Positions 37,683-45,052 of a stretch of 64,000 nt of DNA are shown in pieces (position 1 is the stretch's first letter; each line of letters begins with the position of its first letter). The stretch covers positions 248,001-312,000 of the forward strand of contig JAWKSY010000006.1 of NCBI GenBank assembly GCA_041402125.1. Direction: 5' to 3'. The DNA is from JAWKSY01 sp041402125 (GTDB taxonomy: Bacteria; Planctomycetota; GCA-002687715; DRQF01). The notes beneath the pieces were generated by a model. It made no database searches and had not been told where the DNA came from. It saw only the letters and a list, made by a program, of their open reading frames with translations. The translations under genes and the position numbers were made by a program.

Positions 37683-38276
37683 TCACCGTCGGCCCTGCGA
37701 CTCGACGGCCAGGGAGGCGTCGTCCGCGGTGATCTCGTACGAGAGGTTCGATCCCGCCGTGTGGTGAATCGCCAGTGAGGTGATCGGCGCCGCCGCGTCC
37801 GCGTGAAAGGCGCCGGTCGAGCGCTCGCGTTCTCCCGCGAGTCCGATCAAGGCGAGCCTGGCGCCCCCTTCCAGCGCGCCGAGAGCGGCCCAGCTGTTCT
37901 GTCCGTCGAGATCGAAGAGGGCCTCACCGACTCCATCGATTCCGACGGTCATGGACGTCTCGCCCTCCGGACCGATGAAGGAGATTCGAGGCGAACTCCA
38001 CTCCGTCTCGGGAAACTTCGGGAGGAAATCCTGCACGATTTGCCCCATGACGAGGCGCTCCGTCCCTCCCGCATCGAGAAAGGTCATGGTCCCCCGAGCG
38101 CGGTCGGGTGCGGCCAGTCGAATGACGGACCTTCCGCTCCCGTCGACGATCGTCATCGAGGACGCCACGACGCGACCGGGTCTCGCCTCCACCGCGTCGG
38201 GATCACCGCCGCCTCGCCCGAAGAACGCCGCGAGCGCGGCCAGGAGGAAGGCCGTCTTCAAGGACTCCGGATTCAT
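37683..38276 (-). CDS. Exported protein of unknown function, paralogue of the next gene
   Basis: A 197-residue protein with an ATG at 38276 after GGAGGGCCGCGCG. The N-terminus MNPESLKTAFLLAALAAFFG is a short hydrophobic signal or anchor. The body is beta-rich with paired phrases 'VVASSMTIVDGSGRSVIRL' and 'GTMTFLDAGGTERLVMG', a pattern of hairpins with Asp-Gly turns. It aligns over its full length with the protein at 38335-38931 (same MNPESL start and the same IVDxxGRxVIRL and FxDxxGxERL phrases). The tandem duplication suggests two variants of one secreted factor. No domain was recognised. Confidence 0.65.
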   Translation of the reverse strand: MNPESLKTAFLLAALAAFFGRGGGDPDAVEARPGRVVASSMTIVDGSGRSVIRLAAPDRARGTMTFLDAGGTERLVMGQIVQDFLPKFPETEWSSPRISFIGPEGETSMTVGIDGVGEALFDLDGQNSWAALGALEGGARLALIGLAGERERSTGAFHADAAAPITSLAIHHTAGSNLSYEITADDASLAVESQGRR

Positions 38277-38334
38277 CGCGCGGCCCTCCCGCCGACCCGG
38301 ACCCGAATCGAAGCGTGCCTCGTGTATCGTCGGC

Positions 38335-38931
38335 TCATTTCCGCTCCCCGGAATCGACCTTCACGTCCTCGTCGTTCACCTTGATCGAGTACCAGGGCTG
38401 GGACCGGAGCCGTCGCGTCAGCCGGAGGCTCGTCTCGCCGGTCGAGGCGACGGCGTGGAGGTGACCCTGCGGGCCCGTCTCCTCGCCTTCCTTGAATCCA
38501 TCCAGGAGAAGGAGCGCTCGTTCGCGGGCCGCGATGAGCACCGCCCGGCTTCCCTCCGCGTGACACTCCACGTGCGGCTCACCGGTCTCGTGAATCCCGA
38601 CCGACATGTGCGCGGACTTCTTCGGGCTGTTGAAGACGATCTTCGGCGGGAAGGGCTCGATCTCGACCCGGTCTTGAAACTCGGCTTGATCGAGCAGGCC
38701 CACGTGGAGCCGCTCGTCCCCCTGGTCATCGAAGAAGGTGAGGACGCCCCGGCCCGGATTCGGGGAGTCGAGCCGGATGACCGTCCGCCCCTCCTCATCG
38801 ACGATCTCGACCGAGGTCGCGACGACGCGGCCCGGCGTCTCCACCGGCGCCACGGGTTCGCTTCCACTTCGGCTGAAGAACGCCGCCAGGGCCGCCAGGA
38901 AGCACGCCGTCCTCAGGGACTCCGGATTCAT
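38335..38931 (-). CDS. Exported protein of unknown function, paralogue of the previous gene
   Basis: A 198-residue protein. The ATG at 38931 follows AGGACAGGGTG; longer frames upstream are arginine-rich shadow. The N-terminal hydrophobic segment is SLRTACFLAALAAFFSRSGS. Shared motifs with the downstream paralogue: RVVATSVEIVDEEGRTVIRL, GVLTFFDDQGDERLHVG and SVGIHETGEP. The C-terminus has LLLLDGFKEGEETG. The two genes are 58 bases apart and probably co-transcribed. Function is unknown. Confidence 0.65.
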   Translation of the reverse strand: MNPESLRTACFLAALAAFFSRSGSEPVAPVETPGRVVATSVEIVDEEGRTVIRLDSPNPGRGVLTFFDDQGDERLHVGLLDQAEFQDRVEIEPFPPKIVFNSPKKSAHMSVGIHETGEPHVECHAEGSRAVLIAARERALLLLDGFKEGEETGPQGHLHAVASTGETSLRLTRRLRSQPWYSIKVNDEDVKVDSGERK

Positions 38932-39370
38932 CACCCTGTCCTCCGCACGCGCGAATGATCGCCGAACCCGAGTCGACGCATCTCGCACATGGCACACGAT
39001 CCCATGCCGCAAGTCCAAGGCTCCGCGGATGGACCGCGAGCGCGCCCCGGTACTGCGAACCCCGACTCCAGAGTCGAACCCGGTCCGAGGGCCGAGCATC
39101 GGGCTTCCCGGCCGGGGCGAGCTCACCCACTTGCAGCCATGCGCCGGGACTGCGACACGAGGGCTCGAGGCGGAATCTCGCCCGGGTGAGCGGAATGTGG
39201 CCCGTTGCAGACGGGTCGCAGTGCGGCGGTCGATTCGTCGGCGAACGCGTGGGGATCTCGTTCGACACCGGCGCCGCGGCCAGGACTCCTGGACCGCCAC
39301 AAAGTTATTCCCTCACAAATTTTACGAACACAATGACGAACCTGGCTGGCGGTGGCCAGGCCGCACAACA
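38932..39370. other. Intergenic region upstream of fic, no gene seen
   Basis: The first about 350 bases have ordinary high GC without a credible gene. From about 39300 the composition turns markedly AT-rich (for example CACAAATTTTACGAACACAA), unlike the rest of the window. This marks the start of the fic control region and possibly the edge of a transferred segment. Confidence 0.5.
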
Positions 39371-39446
39371 TGTCGATGTTTCTATGTTTTTTCGACACGT
39401 TTCTTGGACATGTCGATCCCATCGACATATCTTCCCGATATGTCGA
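39371..39446 (+). promoter_or_regulatory. Phased array of five TGTCGA/TCGACA boxes (probable operator)
   Basis: TGTCGA occurs at 39371, 39411 and 39441 and its reverse complement TCGACA at 39392 and 39422. The spacings are 21, 19, 11 and 19 bases, close to whole helical turns, so all boxes face one side of the DNA. They form perfect inverted repeats: ATGTCGAT-ccc-ATCGACAT (39410-39428) and TCGACATAT-N7-ATATGTCGA (39422-39446). The array ends about 20 bases before the fic start. Confidence 0.7.
39404..39433 (+). promoter_or_regulatory. Candidate sigma70-type promoter for fic
   Basis: TTGGAC at 39404-39409 and TATCTT at 39428-39433 are separated by 18 bases and overlap the TGTCGA palindromes, as expected for a repressed promoter. 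The match to consensus is partial. Confidence 0.35.
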
Positions 39447-39466
39447 AGAAATGGAGAAACGTAAAC

Positions 39467-40597
39467 ATGAGCCCCTGGCGGGCAGACCGGCCCCACGACA
39501 CCCTTCCTCCTCTTCCTCCGGCCGCCGACGTCGAGACCAAGCCGATACTGCGGCGCTGTATCGAAGCGCGCGCTGCCCTCGGCGAGCTCAAGCTCGCGTG
39601 CGAGCTGATTCCGAACCAGGCGATGCTGATCAACCTGATCCCCACCCTCGAGGCCCGCGCCAGCAGCGAGATCGAGAACATCGTCACGACCGCCGATCGC
39701 GTCTTTCGACATCTCGAAGACGACGGCAATGCCGATCCGGCCACGCGCGAAGCGCTTCGTCATCGAGTGGCCCTGATGCGTGGACTCGAGAGTCTCGACA
39801 CCCGGCCACTCTGCACCCGGACCGCCGAGATCGTGTGCAGCCACGTCAAGGACACCGAGATGTCCGTGCGCCGCGTCCCCGGAACGGCGCTTGCGAACGC
39901 GACGACGGGTGAGGTGATCTACACGCCCCCCGAAGGCGAGAAACGCATCCGTGAGATGCTCGCGAACTGGGAGCACTTCCTCCACGCGGCGGAGGGACCG
40001 GACCCCCTGATCAGGATGGCGGTCGGCCACTACCAGTTCGAGGCGATCCACCCCTTCGTCGATGGAAACGGCCGGACCGGCCGCATCCTCAACTCGATCC
40101 ATCTCGTCGAGAAGGGACTCCTCACGCTCCCCGTTCTCTATCTGAGTCGCCACTTCATCCGCCATCGCGCGGAGTACCATGCCGGGCTCCTCGAGGTCAC
40201 CCGCGCCGCGGCCTGGGAACCCTGGATCCTCTTCGTGCTCTCGGGCGTCGAGGAAACGGCGCGCTGGACCCTGGCGAAGGTCGCAGCGATTCGCGGCCTG
40301 ATCAACGCGTCCGCGCAGTACGTCTCGACGGCTCTTCCCAAGGTCTACTCACGGGAACTCGTCGACGTCCTCTTCACTCAGCCCTACTGCCGGATATCCC
40401 ACCTCGTCGATTCCGGAATCGCGAAGCGGCAGACGGCATCGACCTACCTCCGGAAGCTCACGGACATCGGCTTCATGACCGAAGAGGTCGCAGGGCGCGA
40501 CAAGCTCTTCGTGAATCGGCGCCTGCTCCAGGTGCTCGAGAACGAAGACGACACCTGCGAACCGCTCAGACCGCCGGCTCGAGATTCTCGCGGATGA
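39467..40597 (+). CDS. Fic-family AMPylase with N-terminal self-inhibition and C-terminal winged helix
   Basis: A 376-residue protein. The ATG at 39467 follows GGAG at ten bases; another in-frame ATG at 39440 lacks a ribosome site. The N-terminal part (about 20-110) is a Fic_N-like helical domain with the inhibitory motif S66-x3-E70-N71 (SSEIEN), placing it with class II self-inhibited Fic proteins. The Fic core motif HPFVDGNGRTGR (195-206) is complete, including the catalytic histidine and both arginines. The C-terminus is a winged helix (CRISHLVDSGIAKRQTASTYLRKL) that could bind DNA. Fic enzymes transfer AMP from ATP to hydroxyls of target proteins. The palindromic array upstream suggests the protein represses its own promoter. 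Its 3' end overlaps the convergent antitoxin gene by 32 bases. Confidence 0.92.
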   Translation: MSPWRADRPHDTLPPLPPAADVETKPILRRCIEARAALGELKLACELIPNQAMLINLIPTLEARASSEIENIVTTADRVFRHLEDDGNADPATREALRHRVALMRGLESLDTRPLCTRTAEIVCSHVKDTEMSVRRVPGTALANATTGEVIYTPPEGEKRIREMLANWEHFLHAAEGPDPLIRMAVGHYQFEAIHPFVDGNGRTGRILNSIHLVEKGLLTLPVLYLSRHFIRHRAEYHAGLLEVTRAAAWEPWILFVLSGVEETARWTLAKVAAIRGLINASAQYVSTALPKVYSRELVDVLFTQPYCRISHLVDSGIAKRQTASTYLRKLTDIGFMTEEVAGRDKLFVNRRLLQVLENEDDTCEPLRPPARDSRG

Positions 40598-40859
40598 TGC
40601 GGGGGTGCCTGGCCGCGATGCGGAGGAGGGCCAGCGCCGGCCCCTCCGGGAAGCGTCGTCCCTGCTCCCAGTTCCGGAGCGTGTGGACGCTGATGCCCAT
40701 GGCCCGGGCGAACTCGACCTGGGTGAGGCGTACGAAGCGGCGCAGGGCGACGAAGTCTTCCCCGGTCTCGAATCGGCCCTGAACGAGACGCTTGCGAACC
40801 CGCGCCGGGATCGAGGCCTCGAGATCCGCGTCCGTCAACTCTCGAATCTCGTTCGTCAT
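40566..40859 (-). CDS. XRE-type helix-turn-helix antitoxin
   Basis: A 97-residue protein with an ATG at 40859 overlapping the stop of the BrnT gene as ATGA. Residues about 40-80 are an XRE helix-turn-helix (VRLTQVEFARAMGISVHTLRNWEQG); the N-terminal IPARVRKRLVQGRF and C-terminal EGPALALLRIAARHP fit the NadS/HigA-like antitoxins found with RelE/BrnT-fold toxins. It should bind the toxin and repress the operon. Partners of BrnT are often BrnA ribbon-helix-helix proteins; here the slot is taken by an XRE protein. It converges on and overlaps fic. Confidence 0.85.
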   Translation of the reverse strand: MTNEIRELTDADLEASIPARVRKRLVQGRFETGEDFVALRRFVRLTQVEFARAMGISVHTLRNWEQGRRFPEGPALALLRIAARHPRIIRENLEPAV

Positions 40860-41161
40860 CTCTCGTCCCCGTTCAGCTTTCGATACCGGCTCGCTTCTCG
40901 ACGCGTCGCTCGCCGCGCCGAGATGATCCGCACGACGCCGTCGTCGAGCTCGGTCCAGGCCACGAGCACCGGACCCCTTCCGATCGGTCCGATCGAGATG
41001 AAGCGGTCCTCCGTCACCGAGTTCCGCGCGTCGAAGATCTCGATCGATCTCACGTCCGATGCGAAGAGTTCACGAGCCTCGTCGAACGAGAGCCCATGCT
41101 TGCGCCGGTTGAGGGCGTCCTTGGCCTCGTCCCACGTGAATCGCGTGCAATGATACGCCAA
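40856..41161 (-). CDS. BrnT-family toxin (RelE-fold ribonuclease)
   Basis: A 101-residue protein. The family signature FTWDEAKDALNRRKHGLSF is at the N-terminus, followed by the strands RFISIGPIGRGPVLVAWTE and VVRIISARRATRREASRY, where the last arginine-rich stretch is the conserved BrnT end. BrnT is a RelE-fold RNase that blocks translation until neutralised by its antitoxin. The first frame-compatible start is a TTG at 41161 without a clear ribosome site; BrnT proteins usually begin about five residues before FxWDxxK, which agrees. It forms a two-gene operon, toxin first. Confidence 0.9.
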   Translation of the reverse strand: MAYHCTRFTWDEAKDALNRRKHGLSFDEARELFASDVRSIEIFDARNSVTEDRFISIGPIGRGPVLVAWTELDDGVVRIISARRATRREASRYRKLNGDER

Positions 41162-41284
41162 TGACTGAGTAAGTCAACGGACGATCACCGCCCACCGCGA
41201 GTCAGGCGTCGCCTCGTCGCGGGAGCGCAGACCGCGAGATCTCGCGTCGACGAAAGGAGATGACGGGGTCGCAAGACCCTCTCG

Positions 41285-42772
41285 CTAGCTGATCGTCCAG
41301 CGCGGCTTCTCGGGCGCGCCCAGCACCTCGTCGACGAGCTCGATCTCCTCGCTCGAGCACATCACGTGGACGAGATCTCCCGCGTCGAGGCTCGTGGAGC
41401 CGCGGGCCGGGAGGGGCTCTCCATCCCTGACGATCAGGATGATCGCGATGGACTCGGGAAGTTCGAGATCCTTCAGGGCCTTGCCGCAGGCGGCCGAGTC
41501 CTTCGCGATCGTGAAGGTCGGGATCTCGCGGGCGTTCCGCTTGTGGAGATTGAGCTCGAGCGCCCCGGTGTGGGAGGCCGGGTCGCGCCGGCCGAGCCGG
41601 GCCCGGATGGCCACGGGCACGATGCTGGCGCCGGGGATGATCGCGCTGACGACGACCACGAAGAAGACGAGGTGGAAGACCTGGTCGCCGATCTCGAGAC
41701 CCTTCATCACCGGGATGGTCGCGAGCACGATGGGGACGGCGCCCCGCAGTCCGACCCAGCCGGCCACCGCGACCTGTCGCTTCGTCCAGCCGAGCAGGAG
41801 CAGACAGGCCGTCGCCGCGAGCGGCCGGGCGACGAGCGCCAGGACGAGCCCGAGCGCGATCCCCGTCGGCGCCAGCGGCACGAGCCGCGAGGGGAAGACG
41901 AGCAGGCCCAGCAAGAGGAAGAGCGTCACCTGGCAGATCCAGGCCAGCGCGTCGTGCACGCGCCGGAGGCCCGGGCCGAAGGGGATGTGACCGTTGCCGA
42001 CGATCACGGAGGAGATGAAGACGGAGAGGAAGCCGCTCCCGTAGATGAGCGTGCTCGCCCCGAAGGCGGCGAAGGCCGAGGCGACGATCAAGACCGGGTA
42101 GAGCCCCTGGGCCGAGAGGCGCACGCGCTGGACGAGGAAGCGGAAGACGAGTCCGTTCGTGACGCCGATCACGACGCCGATGGCGATCTGGAGCGGGATC
42201 TGGAGGAAGGCCGTCGCGTCCGGCAGCGCCCCCGTCGCCACCGCGTCGGTGGCCGCGAGGGTCAGGATCACGGCCATCGGATCGTTGGCGCAGGACTCGA
42301 CCTCGAGCGTCGCCTGGAGCCGCGGCTGGAGGCGGACGCCGCTCCCGCGCAGGACGGCGAAGACCGCCGCCGCATCGGTCGAGGAGACGATCGCCCCGGT
42401 GAGGATCGCGGTGCCCCAGTCGAGGCCGAAGAGTCGCCCCGCGAGCGCGACGATGGCGGCCGTCGCGGCCACGCCGACGGTCGCGAGGAGGCTCGCGGGT
42501 ACGGCCGCGACGCGGATCGACTGCAGGCTCGTGTTCAGGCCGCCGTCGAGGAGGATCAGGATGAGGGCCACCGTCCCCACGCGGAAGGCGAGCCCCGCGT
42601 CGTCGAACTCGAGCCCGCCGATCCCCTCGGACCCGCCGACCATCCCCAGGACGAGGAAGAGCAGCGCCACCGGGATTCCGACGCGGTCGAGCACGCGCGT
42701 GAGCAAGGTGCTGGCCGCGAGCAGTGCCCCGAAGAGGGCGATGATGACCGCGGTGGAGAGCGGCTCAGTCAA
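41285..42772 (-). CDS. K+(Na+)/H+ antiporter of the CPA1 family with TrkA_C domain (CvrA/NhaP2-like)
   Basis: A 495-residue protein with a TTG start at 42772, preferred because GGAGG lies seven bases upstream; the ATG 15 codons earlier lacks one. About 12-13 transmembrane helices with family motifs GGLNTSLQSIRVAA, LTGAIVSSTDAAAVFAVLRG (STDAA loop), ESCANDPMAVILT (the ND ion site of CPA1) and GWVGLRGAVPIVLAT. The cytoplasmic tail (about 400-490) is a TrkA_C/RCK_C module (FTIAKDSAACGKALKDLELPE...LDAGDLVHVMCS) that usually senses a nucleotide or ion. It exports K+ or Na+ in exchange for protons and sets cytoplasmic ion balance. Confidence 0.93.
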   Translation of the reverse strand: MTEPLSTAVIIALFGALLAASTLLTRVLDRVGIPVALLFLVLGMVGGSEGIGGLEFDDAGLAFRVGTVALILILLDGGLNTSLQSIRVAAVPASLLATVGVAATAAIVALAGRLFGLDWGTAILTGAIVSSTDAAAVFAVLRGSGVRLQPRLQATLEVESCANDPMAVILTLAATDAVATGALPDATAFLQIPLQIAIGVVIGVTNGLVFRFLVQRVRLSAQGLYPVLIVASAFAAFGASTLIYGSGFLSVFISSVIVGNGHIPFGPGLRRVHDALAWICQVTLFLLLGLLVFPSRLVPLAPTGIALGLVLALVARPLAATACLLLLGWTKRQVAVAGWVGLRGAVPIVLATIPVMKGLEIGDQVFHLVFFVVVVSAIIPGASIVPVAIRARLGRRDPASHTGALELNLHKRNAREIPTFTIAKDSAACGKALKDLELPESIAIILIVRDGEPLPARGSTSLDAGDLVHVMCSSEEIELVDEVLGAPEKPRWTIS

Positions 42773-43081
42773 CGATTGGCCTCCGACGCTTCTTTCGCTC
42801 TCTCGGAGGGCGCGCATCCATCGACGTCATCGGGTCGTGGGCCGAGCGTCTCATCGCTCCCCTCTCCCGATCTCGCGCTTCGCCCCGAGCCTCGGACCCC
42901 ATTTACCTCCCCCAGCGCAGGATTCCAACGAGTGGGACCGGAACCCGCGTCCGGGTGGGGCTCGGTGCTCATCGTCCGCCCCCTGTCGATCGGGCCGCGA
43001 CGGTGATAGAGAAGCCCCCGATCATCGGTGAACGCGGACGGTCCGCGCTCCGGACTCGATCCCCACCGAGGCGCGAACAGG

Positions 43082-43588
43082 ATGAATCCGGACGAGAGTC
43101 GGGAGTCATGCATCGGCTGCGGAGCCTTCGTCCCCGCCGTCGACGGACCGACTCACCGCTATCTCGAGGCCGCTCCGGGCTGCTGGCAACTCTACGGCGA
43201 GGTCCTCTCCCGCGAGTACGAGGACCGGGCCTACTGGCCGTCCCACCGCCTCACCGTCGACACCTACGCGGTGCAGCACCCCGGCCGCCCCTCGCCGCAG
43301 TCGATCCGATCCGTGGCGGTCCACCTGATCAGCCTGCACCTCGTCCTCGAACGGGAGGCCTCGCCCGACCGTGCCCTTCGCGCCATCCGGGCGGCCGTCT
43401 CCGGCCCCGATCACTTCCGCTGGCTGGAGCCCCCGGCCTCGATGGGCCCGGTCACGGTCGTCGACGCCCACGCCGCGGTGGACGCGGCGGATCACGCCCG
43501 GCGCGTGCGCGCCTGGGCGGAGTCGGCCTGGGCGGCGTGGTCCGGGCACCACGAGGCCGTTCGCGCCTGGGTCCCGCGGGATGCCTGA
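43082..43588 (+). CDS. DUF5946 family protein
   Basis: A 168-residue protein. The ATG at 43082 is chosen because the zinc-finger-like start of the family follows (ESCIGCGAFVPAVDGPTHRYL, CxxC); an in-frame start 18 codons earlier adds only shadow sequence. Conserved DUF5946 phrases: GCWQLYGEVLSREYED, HRLTVDTYAVQHPG, FRWLEPPASMGPVTV and VRAWAESAWAAWSGHH. The family is conserved but uncharacterised. It converges with the gene ending at 43592, four bases away. Confidence 0.85.
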   Translation: MNPDESRESCIGCGAFVPAVDGPTHRYLEAAPGCWQLYGEVLSREYEDRAYWPSHRLTVDTYAVQHPGRPSPQSIRSVAVHLISLHLVLEREASPDRALRAIRAAVSGPDHFRWLEPPASMGPVTVVDAHAAVDAADHARRVRAWAESAWAAWSGHHEAVRAWVPRDA

Positions 43589-43591
43589 GCG

Positions 43592-44944
43592 CTACCGGCG
43601 CGAGAACGGTCGACTCCGGTAGATCCGGACGACACGGGAGTTGCTGACGGCTTCGCCCCCGTGCTCGATCCAGACGAGGACCGGCCTCGCGATGGCGTAG
43701 GAGGGTCTCTCCCCCGGGGGTCCGAGCTCGGGCAACTCGACCTCGATCGCGGTGGCGCCGAGGTGTCTCGCCGTCAGGGTCAGGATCCGGGTGCCGACCT
43801 TGGCGCGCACGATGTGCTCATCACGGAAGCCCCACCCCTCCAGCGTCCACCGCTCTCCGGCGATGAGCCGGACGGAGGGCGCCGGCGGAAAGAGCGACGC
43901 GACCGGGGATGCGGCGACCTTCCGGTCGATCGTCCGGAACGCCGGATCGTCGGGGGCGACGATCCGCACGGCGTCACCGACCTCGAGGGGCGCGGTCAGG
44001 TCGACGCCGATCCCGCCGGACCGCGGAATGATCACCTTCGCCGAGACCCGCGTCGTCGCCCCCGAGACCACCCGACGCTGGACGTAGAACTCGAAGCCCG
44101 GGCTGCCGGTGACGTAGACCCTCTCCTGCCCGGCGACGAGACCGTCGGCGAGACGCCCGATCGCCTCCTCGTACCGGGGGATCGCCACGATCCGACGACG
44201 GCCGTCCGCGTCTTCCACCACCTTCCCGACCAGGTCCGTGGCGCTCCAGATCCAGATGTCACCGCTCGGCGACCGGGAGAAGGCGCGAATCAGGCCGAGC
44301 GACAGGATGAATCCTTCGGCGCCGAACTCGGTCACGACCGGAACCGCGTAGGAGGCATCCGGAGTTTCGGGAATGCCATCTCCGTCGGTGTCGAGCCACC
44401 GTCGGATCGTCGAGGAGTTGATCTCGTGGACGTAGAGGTCGCCCTCGATGAGGGAGTTCGCGACCCAGATCTCGCCCGGTGCGGAGACCGGCCCCCAGGG
44501 TGTCACGGTCGGGGGGCCCGACTCCGGAAGGACGAGCTCGCGCAGCGCGCAGCGCGAGTGCTCCTTCTCCCATCCGCAGAGGAGGAAGCTCGTCGGGAGC
44601 TCCCCCTTCCGCGTCAAGCGCCGGAAGCCGTGGATCCGATCCAGCCCCGTCGCCACGGTGAGACGGTCGACCTCCGCGCTCGGGTCATCCCGTCGCTTCC
44701 GACGATCCGAGATCCCGATCTCTCCGCTTGTGGTCGTCCACCAGAGGGTGGCGCAGCCCCCCGGGACGATGCGTCGGTCCTTGCTGAGGAGGATCCCCAC
44801 GGTGCCGGAGTTCCCTCCCGTGTACTCGGGCGGCACGAATCTCCCCTCATGCCGGGGGTCCTCGTACCAGGCGGGGTAGCCCTGGGCGATGACGGGCAGG
44901 CGGCCCGAGAGGAGAAGAGCGACGCACAACAGGACTCTCGACAT
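43592..44944 (-). CDS. Secreted protein of unknown function
   Basis: A 450-residue protein. The ATG at 44944 follows GGAGGAAGG and starts a signal peptide (SRVLLCVALLLSGRLPVIAQ). The body has one DxDxDG calcium-binding-like loop (LDTDGDGIPETPD) and beta-rich segments. Near the C-terminus, RWTLEGWGFRDEHIVRAKVGTRILTL...IEVELPE resembles an IPT/TIG Ig-like module. Six cysteines lie in the N-terminal half. No catalytic motif was seen. It is downstream of the sigma-fusion gene on the same strand, 108 bases from its stop. Confidence 0.65.
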   Translation of the reverse strand: MSRVLLCVALLLSGRLPVIAQGYPAWYEDPRHEGRFVPPEYTGGNSGTVGILLSKDRRIVPGGCATLWWTTTSGEIGISDRRKRRDDPSAEVDRLTVATGLDRIHGFRRLTRKGELPTSFLLCGWEKEHSRCALRELVLPESGPPTVTPWGPVSAPGEIWVANSLIEGDLYVHEINSSTIRRWLDTDGDGIPETPDASYAVPVVTEFGAEGFILSLGLIRAFSRSPSGDIWIWSATDLVGKVVEDADGRRRIVAIPRYEEAIGRLADGLVAGQERVYVTGSPGFEFYVQRRVVSGATTRVSAKVIIPRSGGIGVDLTAPLEVGDAVRIVAPDDPAFRTIDRKVAASPVASLFPPAPSVRLIAGERWTLEGWGFRDEHIVRAKVGTRILTLTARHLGATAIEVELPELGPPGERPSYAIARPVLVWIEHGGEAVSNSRVVRIYRSRPFSRR

Positions 44945-45052
44945 GCCTTCCTCCCGCCGGCCTCGAGGTCGCGAAGTCTCGCGACCGGGGCGAGCCCGTG
45001 ACACGCGCGGGAAGCGGGAGCGTTCAGACAATTCGAGACGGCCGGAAGTTCC

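Noticed and set aside
41150..41177. Promoter-like TTGACT-N16-TATCAT before brnT
   Set aside because: It would place the transcript start inside the brnT coding region, downstream of its only usable start codon, so it cannot drive the toxin as annotated.
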